A stretch of DNA of 64,000 bases from Paludisphaera borealis (GTDB taxonomy: Bacteria; Planctomycetota; Planctomycetia; Isosphaerales; Isosphaeraceae): NCBI RefSeq assembly GCF_001956985.1, contig NZ_CP019082.1, positions 4,030,001 to 4,094,000 of the forward strand. The letters are read 5' to 3'. The notes under the pieces were generated by a model. That model had not been told where the DNA came from. It did no database searches and saw nothing but the letters and a program-made list of their open reading frames with translations. Numbering within the stretch: the first letter of the stretch is position 1; every line of letters begins with the position of its first letter. This document shows positions 1 through 7,346 of this stretch, in pieces. The translations under genes and the position numbers were made by a program.

Positions 1-54
1 GGACGCACCCATGGAAATCGGGCGGTTCGGGCCCCAGGGCGTAGCCCGAGACAT
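1..54 (-). pseudogene. Fragment of a second transglutaminase-like gene, runs off left edge
   Basis: Read on the minus strand from about position 54 to the edge, the DNA encodes NVSGYALGPEPPDFHGCV, which matches YVSGYALGLDPPDFHG around the catalytic His of the intact transglutaminase at 1605-2510. At DNA level, positions 13-49 match 1911-1947 with only a few differences. The codon just before the match is an in-frame TAG, so the N-terminal part of a complete gene is missing here. Whether more of it survives left of the window cannot be seen. Best read as a relic of a duplicated paralogue. Confidence 0.55.
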
Positions 55-86
55 TCTAACCGATCACCTCGGCGCAGGCCACGGCG

Positions 87-124
87 GGGCGGCTGTGGCG
101 GAATGCCCAATGCCACAGCCGCCC
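87..124 (-). terminator. Hairpin 3' of the phosphoesterase gene
   Basis: A perfect 13-bp inverted repeat (GGGCGGCTGTGGC at 87-99, its complement at 112-124) with a 12-nt loop lies 8 nt beyond the stop codon of the minus-strand gene at 132-1592. It has no T-tract, so it is either a hairpin that ends or stabilises the 3' end of the message or a Rho-assisted terminator. Confidence 0.5.
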
Positions 125-131
125 GTCTCGG

Positions 132-1592
132 TCAACGGCGTCTGGGAGGAGTCTGCTTGCGGTCGCCGGGTTCTTGGGTCGGGGGTTCCTGGTCGGCGCC
201 GGGGAGTTGGGGCTTGGGCAGGTGGTCGCCTTCGTAGAGGGCGCGGGTGAGGGTGTGGACGGTGTCGGGGAATTGCGGGGGGGTCGCCCGCTCGGAGCCG
301 AACCGGAAGGCGGCGGTCAGGTCGCCGAAGGTCCGGCGGCGCCAGTCGCTGATGTTGGGCTCGGCGACGCCGGTGAACTTCTCCAGGAACTGGAGCACCG
401 ACGTGTGGTCGAACGGCTGGCTGCACACCCAGCCGCCGGCGGTCCACGGCGAAATCACGATGCAAGGGACGCGGAACCCGCCGCCGATCGGCAGGCCGTC
501 CACGAACTCCCGCGGCGTGCCGGGGGGCGGGACCGGCGGCGCGACGTGGTCGAAGAGGCCGTCGTTCTCGTCGTAGTTGAGGATGAACGCCGTCTTCGCC
601 CAGACCTCGGGGTTGGCCGCGATCGCGTTCAGCTTGCCGGCGATGAACGCCGCTCCGGCCGCCGGGGTGAAGTCGGGGTGCTCGGACTGGCGGCTCGTCG
701 GGATGATCCACGACACCGCCGGCAGCTTGTCGTTGATCGCGTCGTGCTCGAACTTCCCCTCGGGCTCGCGCACCATCCCGCGTTTGTACAGCTCGGAATC
801 CTTGGGCGCCTCCTTGAACGCCTTGAAGTGCTCGAGCACGTTGCAGCCGTAGTTGTCGGTCTGCTGGTAGACCTTCCAGCTCACGCCGGCCTTCTGGAGC
901 CGCTCGGCGTAGGTGGTCCAGCGAAAGCCGCCGGGGGCCGCGTGGTTGTCGGTCAACGGCCCGCCCGCCTCGCCGTCGGGGTCGATCGTGCCGGTCATCC
1001 AGTACATCCGGTTGGGCCACGTCGGGCCCATGACCGAGCAATAGTAGTCGTCGCAGATCGTGAACGCCTCGGCCAGGGCGAAGTGGAACGGGATGTCGGC
1101 CCGCGTGTGGTAGCCCATCACGTAGGGGGCGACGGCGCCCTCGGCCTTGCGGTGGGCCGGCAGCCAGTTGTCCATCTTGCCGCCGTTCCACGAGGCGTGC
1201 TGAACCGCCCAGGCGTGGCTGGTCGACGGGATCTTCTGCGCGCTGGTGGCGCGGGTGTCGAGATGGAACGGCAGCAGGCGGCCGCTGGGGTTCTCGGGGT
1301 CGGGCTGGTGGAAAACCGACCGGCCGTCCGACAAGGTCAGGGCCGACGGGTCGCCGAAGCCGCGAACCCCCGCCATCGTCCCGAAGTAGTGATCGAACGA
1401 GCGGTTCTCCTGCATCAGCAGAACCACGTGCTTGACGTCGCTCCACGACCCCTGGGCGGGGGGAGTCCGCGCCAGGGCGCGCTGCACGTTCGGCGGCATC
1501 AACGACGTCGCGGCGGCCATCGCCGCGGCGGATCGCAGCAGACGGCGACGGTTCATTCTAAGCGCGCTGAGGACGTCCGCGTCCTGATTCAT
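132..1592 (-). CDS. Tat-exported phosphoesterase (phospholipase C / acid phosphatase family)
   Basis: 486-aa member of the phosphoesterase family that includes bacterial phospholipase C and AcpA-type acid phosphatases (PF04185). The N-terminus carries a twin-arginine signal (MNRRRLLR, residues 13-20, then an Ala-rich hydrophobic stretch), so it should be exported folded. The family hallmark HVVLLMQENRSFDHYFGT follows at about residue 55, giving the metal ligand Glu-Asn and the nearby Asp-His. Further conserved pieces are VMGPTWPNRMYWMTGT, NYDENDGLFDHVAPP and RVPCIVISPW plus FDHTSVLQFLE. The C-terminal 40 residues are Pro/Gln/Arg-rich with no clear role. The start at 1592 is preceded by GAGAGG. 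A transglutaminase gene lies 12 nt upstream, so both may share a transcript. Substrate (phospholipid or phosphomonoester) cannot be decided. Confidence 0.92.
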   Translation of the reverse strand: MNQDADVLSALRMNRRRLLRSAAAMAAATSLMPPNVQRALARTPPAQGSWSDVKHVVLLMQENRSFDHYFGTMAGVRGFGDPSALTLSDGRSVFHQPDPENPSGRLLPFHLDTRATSAQKIPSTSHAWAVQHASWNGGKMDNWLPAHRKAEGAVAPYVMGYHTRADIPFHFALAEAFTICDDYYCSVMGPTWPNRMYWMTGTIDPDGEAGGPLTDNHAAPGGFRWTTYAERLQKAGVSWKVYQQTDNYGCNVLEHFKAFKEAPKDSELYKRGMVREPEGKFEHDAINDKLPAVSWIIPTSRQSEHPDFTPAAGAAFIAGKLNAIAANPEVWAKTAFILNYDENDGLFDHVAPPVPPPGTPREFVDGLPIGGGFRVPCIVISPWTAGGWVCSQPFDHTSVLQFLEKFTGVAEPNISDWRRRTFGDLTAAFRFGSERATPPQFPDTVHTLTRALYEGDHLPKPQLPGADQEPPTQEPGDRKQTPPRRR

Positions 1593-1604
1593 GGGGGCCT
1601 CTCT

Positions 1605-2510
1605 TCACCATGATGGATGGGTCGTTCCCGGGTCGACGTCGTCCAGGACCACCCGTTCTCCCTGGGCTTGAGTGCCATACTGCGCCCTCGAACAGCCGCC
1701 CGCAACCACCCGCTTCCCCCGCCAACCCGCGACTTCCCGAACCTCGACGGACTGCTCGGTGAGCGTGTTGGGGACCCACGAGGTCGTCATCGCCACGTCG
1801 GCGGCGTCGCGGCCCATGGCGATCGGGATCAGCGCCGGGCGGATGCCTTCGAACGTCGCGTCGACGTTGTGCCAGGTCCCGCCCAGATAAACCTGGACGA
1901 AGCCGTGGAAGTCGGGCGGATCGAGCCCCAGGGCGTAGCCCGAGACGTAGCGGGCCGGGATGTTGAGCGCCCGGCAGAAGGCGATCACCAGGTGGGCGAA
2001 ATCGCGGCAGACGCCGACGCGCTCGGTGGCGGTGTCGAAGGCCGAGGTCATGGCGTCGGTCGTGCCGTAGCGATACTCGACGTGCCGACGGACCCAATCG
2101 GCGACGGCCAGCACCTTCTCGCCCCCCGTCCCGAACCGGCCGAACTCGTCGTAGGCCATCCGGGTGAGGAGGTCCGACTGGCAGTACCGGGAAGGCAGGG
2201 CGAAGTTCATCGCCTCGGCGGGCAGCTCTTGGGGCGGGTGCTCGAAGGCGTCGGAGGGCAGGGGGGCGTTCGGAGCGACCTCGATGGTCGCGTTGAACTC
2301 GTACGAGAACCACCCCGAGGGCGCGGTCAGGTGGCGCTGGGGATTGCCGTAGACGTCCCGACGCAGCTCGCAGAACGGCGTTGGACTGGTGGCGAGCCGC
2401 TCGTCCTTGACCCGATGGCCGGCCCCCTCAAGCGGCGGCTCGATCATCAAAATCATGAACGTCTCGGCCGTCAATTCGTAAGTGGCGACGGCGCGCACGG
2501 CCAGCAGCAT
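1605..2510 (-). CDS. Transglutaminase-like cysteine peptidase-fold protein
   Basis: 301-aa bacterial transglutaminase-like protein of the kind with an N-terminal beta domain and a C-terminal catalytic core. The triad is visible: Cys in GVCRDFAHL, His in DFHGFVQVYL and Asp in TWHNVDATF. No signal peptide or membrane segment is seen, so it is probably cytoplasmic. The ATG at 2510 is preferred over the one at 2531 because it has GGAGGGG seven bases upstream, while the earlier ATG has no ribosome site. In related operons such proteins sit with ATP-grasp/alpha-E proteins and are suspected amide-bond hydrolases or ligases; those partners are absent here. A broken copy of its active-site region lies at 1-54. 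Confidence 0.88.
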   Translation of the reverse strand: MLLAVRAVATYELTAETFMILMIEPPLEGAGHRVKDERLATSPTPFCELRRDVYGNPQRHLTAPSGWFSYEFNATIEVAPNAPLPSDAFEHPPQELPAEAMNFALPSRYCQSDLLTRMAYDEFGRFGTGGEKVLAVADWVRRHVEYRYGTTDAMTSAFDTATERVGVCRDFAHLVIAFCRALNIPARYVSGYALGLDPPDFHGFVQVYLGGTWHNVDATFEGIRPALIPIAMGRDAADVAMTTSWVPNTLTEQSVEVREVAGWRGKRVVAGGCSRAQYGTQAQGERVVLDDVDPGTTHPSW

Positions 2511-2792
2511 GGAAGACCCCTCCCCGAACATGATCTCTTTTCCGCGGACGCAAAGAGCGGAGAGACGCCCTACCCCTTAGGATCGGCCGCCGGGAGACCG
2601 AATCATCACGTCTTCCCGGCGGACGCTCCAACCCGATCGGCAATGTGAACATCAGACGACCGTAGTACGATCGCGTCCGATCGCTTATCCTGATGAAGAG
2701 TGGATCGGAACAAACCCGACGGATTCGCGAACCTGCCATGCCCCCATTCTCATCAGGATGAGCGCCGCCTCGGCGGCATGAACGATTGCCCT

Positions 2793-2936
2793 GAAAATTC
2801 CGGTCCGTGGTTTGCCGGTAGGGGCGCCCCTTGTGGGCGCCCGCGCCGAGCGGAAACGGTCGGTGTGAAACGAACCGGGCGCCCACAAGGGGCGCCCCTA
2901 CCAGACTTGGTCGCGACGCCATGCGAAAAGCCCCCA
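2793..2936. repeat. Dispersed palindromic repeat, family B (copy 1)
   Basis: About 145 bp centred on inverted arms TAGGGGCGCCCCTTGTGGG...CCCACAAGGGGCGCCCCTA (arms near 2819-2843 and 2876-2902). The same unit with the same flanks (GAAAATTCCGGTCC on the left, GCGAAAAGCCCCCA on the right) occurs at 59548-59692, so the mobile or duplicated unit is longer than the hairpin. This is a REP-like element with no coding capacity. The rest of the gap from 2511 to 3038 holds no gene I can support. Confidence 0.85.
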
Positions 2937-3038
2937 CGGCCTCGCGCCGCGTGCCATTCCGCGCCGGGAATCCGGGCGTCGTCGGGGGTTGTTTCGGATT
3001 GCGGCGAACCTTCGAGGCGCTTCCCGGCTCTTGGAATA

Positions 3039-3166
3039 CGGAGGGTGGTGCAGGTAAGGGTTCCTTAGAATCTGTCAGCATCGGTTCGAATCCGGTCGCC
3101 AGCTTCGGCTGGTGTAGTTCAACGGTAGAACAACAGAAAACACCTTTATCGATCTTCCCCCCTCCG
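3039..3166 (+). ncRNA. Y RNA 1 (YrlA-like, tRNA-mimicking Ro-binding RNA)
   Basis: Folds as a Y RNA. The ends pair (CGGAGGG 3039-3045 with CCCTCCG 3160-3166) and an inner stem pairs GGTAAGG (3053-3059) with CCTTTATC (3143-3150). Inside sits a circularly permuted tRNA-like module: anticodon-stem-like TCTGT/ACAGA (3071-3075/3133-3137), T arm with TTCGAAT loop (3080-3096), a 7-bp acceptor-like stem CGCCAGC/GCTGGTG (3097-3103/3108-3114) closed by a UUCG tetraloop instead of ends, then a D arm with AACGGTA loop (3117-3131). This is the layout known for bacterial YrlA RNAs, which gate substrate access to the Ro protein. The Ro homologue starts 300 bases downstream. No convincing promoter was found upstream. 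Confidence 0.86.
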
Positions 3167-3174
3167 CTTGAACC

Positions 3175-3315
3175 ATCGTGCGGTGGTGTAGGTAAGGGTT
3201 ACTTCGACTTCCAATCGCGAGGTCGCGGGTTCGAGTCCCGCCCGGCAGATCGACCTGCCGGTAGCTCAGTTGGTTAGAGCGCGTACGTTCCTTTATCGCC
3301 TCTTCCCCGCACGAT
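3175..3315 (+). ncRNA. Y RNA 2 (YrlA-like, tRNA-mimicking)
   Basis: Same architecture as the preceding unit with different bases. The closing stem is 9 bp (ATCGTGCGG 3175-3183 with CCGCACGAT 3307-3315), so the pairing is kept while the sequence has changed. The inner GGTAAGG/CCTTTATC stem is kept. The tRNA-like part is the clearest of the three: T arm GCGGG-TTCGAGT-CCCGC (3225-3241), perfect 7-bp acceptor-like stem CCGGCAG/CTGCCGG (3242-3248/3255-3261) capped by ATCGAC, and D arm GCTC-AGTTGGTTA-GAGC (3264-3280). The anticodon-stem equivalent is only about 3 bp. The closing stem is followed by TTTT (3315-3318), a possible short terminator tail. It is not a functional tRNA: the anticodon loop is opened into the Y stem and the acceptor ends are sealed. 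Confidence 0.88.
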
Positions 3316-3326
3316 TTTCCGCAACA

Positions 3327-3447
3327 GGGCGGTGGTGCAGGACAGGGATACTTATGGCAAGAGCGCCGGTTCGCCGGAGGTGTGGGTTCAAATCCCACCT
3401 GGGCCGCAGGGTTCAGAAGCTCATCCTTGTTCGCCTCTACCCCGCCC
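3327..3447 (+). ncRNA. Y RNA 3 (divergent YrlA-like RNA)
   Basis: Closing stem GGGCGG (3327-3332) with CCGCCC (3442-3447). The inner stem GGACAGG pairs with CCTTGTTC, keeping the geometry of units 1 and 2 with two compensatory changes (U-A to A-U, A-U to C-G). Inside: GAGC/GCTC stem (3361-3364/3417-3420), an added CCGG-UUCG-CCGG hairpin (3366-3377) where a long variable arm would sit, and a T arm GTGGG-TTCAAAT-CCCAC (3382-3398). The acceptor-like hairpin is reduced to CCTG/CAGG and no D arm can be recognised. It ends 22 nt before the Ro start codon, so it either lies in that gene's 5' leader and is cut out, or is made from a shared transcript. Confidence 0.75.
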
Positions 3448-3469
3448 GCTTTGAGTGACAGGGGTCGCC

Positions 3470-4780
3470 ATGGCCACGTTGAACCGAATCCAGAAGATCT
3501 TCACGCACGAAGGGGCTCCGGCCGCTCGCATCGACCCGCTGGCCCAGCTCGAACGCTCGGTCATGTCCTGCCTGCTCTGGGAGGACGAGTTCTATGAGGA
3601 CGGCCAGACCATCGGCGAGCGCATCGCCGGCCTGGTGAAGCAGGTCCCGGCCGAGGACGTCGCCCGCGTGGCGATCCAGGCCAAGGAGGACATGAAGCTG
3701 CGGCACGTCCCGCTCTTGCTCGCCCGCGAGCTGATGCGGACGAAGGAAGGGCGCGCCCTGGCGAAGGACCTGTTCCCCAAGGTCGTCCTGCGACCGGACG
3801 ACGTCACCGAGTTCCTGTCGATCTACTGGAAGGGCAAGCCGGACGAGCCGCTGGCCAAGCAGGTCAAGCGCCACGTCGGCGAGTCGTTACGCAAGTTCGA
3901 CGAGTACCAGCTTGCGAAGTACAACGGCGGCCAGAAGGCCGTCAAGCTGCGCGACGCCATCCGGATCACCCGCCCCAAGCCCCACGGCGACGAGCAGGCG
4001 GCGCTCTGGAAGCGGCTGGTCAAGGGCGAGCTGGCGACGCCGGACACCTGGGAAGTCGAACTGTCGAAGGGGGGCGACAAGAAGGAGTCGTGGACGCGGC
4101 TGCTGGCCGAGAACAGGCTCGGCGGCCTGGCCTTGCTCCGCAACCTCCGCAACATGACGAAGGCCGGCGTCGAAACCGAGTCGATCCGCCAGGGCCTCCG
4201 CGCCTTGAAGACCGGCAGGCTGCTGCCGATCAACTTCATCGCCGCGGCCCGGCACAACCCGGCCTTCGAGTCGGACCTGGAGGCCAAGTTCTTCGAGTGC
4301 TTCGCCGGCCGCGAGAAGCTGAAGGGCCAGACGATCATCCTCGTCGACGTGTCGGGGTCGATGGACGTCGCGCTCTCCGCCAGGTCGGAGATGAAGCGGA
4401 TGGACGCGGCCTGCTCGCTGGCGATGATCGGGCGGCAGATGTTCGAGGACCTGCGCGTGTTCACGTTCTCCAACAGCTTGATCGAAGTCCCGGGCCGACG
4501 CGGTTTCGCCCTGCGCGACGCCATCGTCGGCTCCCAGCCTCACGGCGGGACGGAGCTGGGAAAGGCGGTGACGTCCTTGCCCAAACGCGACCGACTGATC
4601 GTGATCACCGACGAGCAGAGCCACGACCCCGTGCCTCAGCTCAAGGGCTATCTGATCAACGTCGCCAGCAACAAGAACGGCGTGGGTTACGGCTCCTGGC
4701 TGCACATCGACGGATGGTCGGACAAGGTGCTCGACTACATCGCCAAATACGAAGCGAACGACGCCCCGCGCGCTTCGTGA
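3470..4780 (+). CDS. rsr: Ro60/Rsr protein (TROVE domain with C-terminal vWA)
   Basis: 436-aa bacterial orthologue of the Ro 60-kDa autoantigen. Residues 1 to about 275 form the TROVE HEAT-repeat ring, with typical stretches such as LLLARELMRTKEGR, LSIYWKG and LRNLRNMTKAGV. Residues 285-436 form a von Willebrand A domain with an intact MIDAS (DVSGSMD at 293-299, HGGTELG and VITDEQS further on). It is shorter than vertebrate Ro (about 540 aa). Ro proteins bind Y RNA on the outer face of the ring and misfolded RNA ends in the centre; bacterial Rsr works with PNPase in rRNA maturation and decay. ATG 3470 is chosen because AGGGG lies six bases upstream; a GTG five codons earlier has no such site. 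Three Y-RNA units lie immediately upstream. No RtcB or PNPase gene is adjacent. Confidence 0.93.
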   Translation: MATLNRIQKIFTHEGAPAARIDPLAQLERSVMSCLLWEDEFYEDGQTIGERIAGLVKQVPAEDVARVAIQAKEDMKLRHVPLLLARELMRTKEGRALAKDLFPKVVLRPDDVTEFLSIYWKGKPDEPLAKQVKRHVGESLRKFDEYQLAKYNGGQKAVKLRDAIRITRPKPHGDEQAALWKRLVKGELATPDTWEVELSKGGDKKESWTRLLAENRLGGLALLRNLRNMTKAGVETESIRQGLRALKTGRLLPINFIAAARHNPAFESDLEAKFFECFAGREKLKGQTIILVDVSGSMDVALSARSEMKRMDAACSLAMIGRQMFEDLRVFTFSNSLIEVPGRRGFALRDAIVGSQPHGGTELGKAVTSLPKRDRLIVITDEQSHDPVPQLKGYLINVASNKNGVGYGSWLHIDGWSDKVLDYIAKYEANDAPRAS

Positions 4781-4850
4781 AATCAAGGCTCGCCCGCGTG
4801 CCGAGACGGTCGGGGGCGCGGTGTCGGACCGAACCCGTGCCACCCGCCGA

Positions 4851-4929
4851 ATACAAGCTCGAAGCGCCAGCGAGTGAGTTTCCGATCGGCCGTTGGAAGC
4901 ATCCACTCGCTGGCGCTTCGAGCTTGTAT
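4851..4929. repeat. Dispersed palindromic repeat, family A (copy 1)
   Basis: Inverted arms ATACAAGCTCGAAGCGCCAG... and ...CTGGCGCTTCGAGCTTGTAT enclose a variable centre and form a long hairpin (arms about 25 bases). Other copies are at 5043-5113, 5153-5242, 20858-20932, 48866-48970 and 59397-59542. Upstream, 4790-4850 carries a partial family C sequence (CCGAACCCGTGCCACCCGCCG in part). The whole 4781-5360 gap is built of such repeats and has no supported gene. Confidence 0.9.
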
Positions 4930-5042
4930 CGGGGCAGGTTTTCGCGAGGCCATTTTCAGATCAAACCATCATGACGCCGTCGGGACACCCGGCCTCATGA
5001 AAATGAGCTGACGAGAAGTCATGCGGGCGGCCTACGAATGGA

Positions 5043-5113
5043 AGCCCGAAGCGCCAGCGAGTGAATTCCCCGCTGGCCAACCGGAAATTCACTCGCTGGG
5101 GCTTCGGGCTTTC
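5043..5113. repeat. Dispersed palindromic repeat, family A (copy 2)
   Basis: Arms GCCCGAAGCGCCAGCGAGTG and its complement, with one G for C change in the right arm (CTGGGGCTTC). Internal sequence differs from copy 1, showing that the arms, not the centre, are conserved. Confidence 0.88.
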
Positions 5114-5152
5114 ATTTCGCTCCCCGATCGTCCCACGGGCTGTTTTCAGGGC

Positions 5153-5242
5153 AGCCCGAAGCGCCAGCGAGTGCATTGTCTTGCGTTCGCTGACTCGGCC
5201 CCCGGCCGAGGGAATTCACTCGCTGGCGCTTCGGGCTTGTAT
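5153..5242. repeat. Dispersed palindromic repeat, family A (copy 3)
   Basis: Third copy within 400 bp. The left arm AGCCCGAAGCGCCAGCGAGT and right arm complement are intact, and the right end continues into GGGCTTGTATTTCACTCC. Confidence 0.88.
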
Positions 5243-5269
5243 TTCACTCCTCGATCGTCCCGCAGTCGG

Positions 5270-5359
5270 GCGGGTGGCACGGGTTCGGACTCGAACCCGT
5301 GGGCGCTGACTGCGGCTTGCACCACGGGTTCGGACGGACCGCCCCCGCGCCACCCGCCG
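5270..5359. repeat. Dispersed palindromic repeat, family C (copy 1)
   Basis: Outer arms GCGGGTGGC / GCCACCCGC enclose repeated CACGGGTTCGG / CCGAACCCGTG arms and the core GGGCGCTGACTGCGGCTT. A near copy is at 6206-6297 and a diverged one at 27587-27674. It abuts the stop codon of the membrane-protein gene at 5361. Confidence 0.85.
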
Positions 5360-5360
5360 C

Positions 5361-5858
5361 TCAAAGAGCTTTCTTCGCGGCGATCCCATGGTCCGCCGGG
5401 TTCAGCATACGGGTCAAACCCCGCGTCATCAGCCCCAGCACAGCGGCGAGGGCGATCAGGATGCCGCCGGTGACGAGGGTCGCCAGGAATCCGCCGAGAA
5501 CGGTGTTGATTGGGCCGAGGTCACCGCTGGCCGCCTGACCCGTCGCCTCAGCCACAGCGACGCCTATCAAACCAGCCATGACCTGGAGGAAGGGAACGAA
5601 CTGGAAAGCGGCGACGATCCACCCGCCATACGCCACCGTGAGTATCGCCTCGCGGTAGACGAAGCATGACCGATACCCGGTCAAAAACACGGCGAGGATG
5701 CCGAGCACCATTCCCATCCTGCCGCTGTCGGTGGTCAGTATCACCCCGCAAAAGAGCGGGTAGGGTAGGTTGGCGACGTAAACGCAGGCCCAGGCCAGCA
5801 CGGGCGCGGGTCCTTTGCCGCGATTGTCCAGGAAGGCGAAATCCGGGTAGTCGAGCAT
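5361..5858 (-). CDS. Hypothetical four-helix membrane protein
   Basis: 165 aa. A short polar N-terminus (MLDYPDFAFLDNRGKGP) is followed by about four hydrophobic segments (residues about 18-42, 48-68, 75-103, 120-147) and a Lys-ending tail. The start has a strong GAGGAG ribosome site eight bases upstream, which supports it as a real gene. I do not recognise a family. It stands alone among repeats, so no context suggests a role. Confidence 0.65.
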   Translation of the reverse strand: MLDYPDFAFLDNRGKGPAPVLAWACVYVANLPYPLFCGVILTTDSGRMGMVLGILAVFLTGYRSCFVYREAILTVAYGGWIVAAFQFVPFLQVMAGLIGVAVAEATGQAASGDLGPINTVLGGFLATLVTGGILIALAAVLGLMTRGLTRMLNPADHGIAAKKAL

Positions 5859-5957
5859 GGCCTCGTCTCCTCTGGGTCCGACAGCGGCTCCATCCTATGG
5901 GGCCGTCCAAAGAATCGCTTCCAACTCTGTCACAAGACGTTGGATATCGGGACGATT

Positions 5958-6092
5958 CACCACGGAGGACTCGGAGGAAATGCGGGGGGGGGGCTTACTT
6001 CTGAGCTTCAACATCGCCCGTTCGTGAGACGGTATTGCATCCGTGATCGATTGAATCGTTCGCCCTCCGTGTACTCCGAGTCCTCCGTGGTG
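5958..6092. repeat. Long-armed inverted repeat (CACCACGGAGGACTCGGAG)
   Basis: A perfect 19-bp inverted repeat (5958-5976 and 6074-6092) separated by 97 bp. It is a fourth repeat type (family D). The interval between the arms and the rest of 5859-6205 contains nothing I can call a gene. Confidence 0.7.
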
Positions 6093-6205
6093 GATTCCCT
6101 CGAACCAACCCGACACCTGGACGTTGGTCGCGGACAGCCGCCTGGTGGGCTTTCTGAGCTTTGGGCGGGGAGGATGCGCACCGTCGCCCCCTGCCGCTAC
6201 ACGTC

Positions 6206-6297
6206 GGCGGGTGGTACGGGTTCGGACTCGAACCCGTGGGCGCTGACTGCGGCTTTCACCACGGGGTCAGGACGGACCGAACCCGTGCGACCCGCCG
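6206..6297. repeat. Dispersed palindromic repeat, family C (copy 2)
   Basis: Matches 5270-5359 over its length (GGTTCGGACTCGAACCCGTG and GCGCTGACTGCGGCTTTC shared). It ends exactly where the PEP-mutase-family fragment begins, so the element may have inserted into or truncated that gene. Confidence 0.85.
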
Positions 6298-6498
6298 CTC
6301 AACGTCCTCGCGATCGACCCCAAGCTTGGCGGGGCCGAACTCGCGGAACTCGGCGTGCGGCGGATCAGCATCGGCGGCACCCTGGCGCGCATCGCCTGGC
6401 CCGCCATGCTGGCGGCCGCCGAATAGATCAAGATCGGCTTCTTCAACGGATTGGCCGGCGAGACCTCCGGCAACCATCTGAACGGCGACTTAGATTAG
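6298..6498 (+). pseudogene. C-terminal fragment of an isocitrate lyase / PEP mutase family gene
   Basis: Translation from 6298 gives LNVLAIDPKLGGAELAELGV, then RRISIGGTLARIAWPAMLAA, the C-terminal part of the PEP mutase / isocitrate lyase family, where an ELAxLGVRRISxGG stretch closes the barrel. An in-frame TAG at 6424-6426 is followed by further plausible sequence (IKIGFFNGLAGE) to a second stop at 6498. The N-terminal two thirds of the gene are absent; the left boundary coincides with a family C repeat. A dead remnant. Confidence 0.72.
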
Positions 6499-7019
6499 AG
6501 CGGTGGGCCACTCTCCCGCAATTTATCTCTCCACTGCGCCAACAGTGAAACCAAAGGTCGGAACGAGGCGGGGCTAGGATCGGCTAGCTTAGTGAGCATG
6601 CAACTCAGAGGGTAGCCTTGGTCCACCGGACACCCAATGGCCTCAAACAAATTGCGTACTGTTTTCTGTCGCTCCACTCCGTTGTCCAAGATCCACTCGT
6701 CGCGGTGCTTCCAGAAGTTCGCGGCGTGGTTAATGATCGCGACGATGGTTTGCCCTTCTCGATGACGCGGTCCCACGGACAATGCCGCCGTCTTCTTGAT
6801 CCCCAAGGATCCGTAGGTCGAGGTCAGGTACGCCTGGGAAGCTACGAAGCCGAGGCCAACCGCATGCTCAACGCGGTCGAAGTAACCGAGCTGGTCGGCC
6901 TCCTCAAAATCGTCACAGCCGCTCAGCACAACCTCAAGCTGGCGGTCGATGACCTCTAGAAGCTCCGACAAGAGATTAAGATCGAAATCGAACACGCTTC
7001 CTTCACTCAGGAGGAACAT
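6495..7019 (-). CDS. Hypothetical protein
   Basis: 174 aa, soluble, acidic N-terminal half (SVFDFDLNLLSELLEVIDRQ) and a central stretch with AIINHAANFWKHRDEW that looks conserved-domain-like (His and Trp residues in helices). Base composition is clearly less GC-rich than the neighbours, which fits recent acquisition. No ribosome site is evident before the ATG at 7019; a later start cannot be excluded. Family not recognised. The 3' end overlaps the relic at 6298-6498 by four bases on the opposite strand. Confidence 0.6.
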   Translation of the reverse strand: MFLLSEGSVFDFDLNLLSELLEVIDRQLEVVLSGCDDFEEADQLGYFDRVEHAVGLGFVASQAYLTSTYGSLGIKKTAALSVGPRHREGQTIVAIINHAANFWKHRDEWILDNGVERQKTVRNLFEAIGCPVDQGYPLSCMLTKLADPSPASFRPLVSLLAQWRDKLRESGPPL

Positions 7020-7346
7020 CTAGTACGTCGTCCAAATCGAGGTCGTAGTCGGCGTCACCCCGGACCCTACCTGGGCGGAGGGCTCACGTCAAGCTCCCAG
7101 GCATTCATGGACATAAGCAATCCTGGGCAAATCGGGCGGCGTCTCCCCCCGGTCTAGCTTCGGCATCGGTCGGGGGCGAGGCACGCCGCGGCTGGCGGCC
7201 CGGCGACAATCCGCCGGTCTTTCTTCGATCTCCCTATCCCGTCGTACATTAGGGTAGGGGCCTTCTCGACTCCGCTCGACTCTTTCTCAATCCGGCGATC
7301 GGACGAGGTCTCACCACGAAGTCGTCAGGCTTCGAAGACCCAAGAA

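Noticed and set aside
3075-3420. Ordinary tRNA genes (T-arm and D-arm matches)
   Set aside because: Arms are in permuted order, acceptor-like ends are closed by tetra- or hexaloops, no CCA end and no anticodon loop; the outer covarying stems fit Y RNAs.
3039-3447. Permuted (two-piece) tmRNA
   Set aside because: No tag reading frame, no alanine-type G-U acceptor end and three similar units in a row; the layout fits Y RNA.
7005-7090. Short minus-strand coding tail (acidic DYDLDLDD stretch) before 7019
   Set aside because: Open for only about 30 codons with a stop upstream and no start codon.
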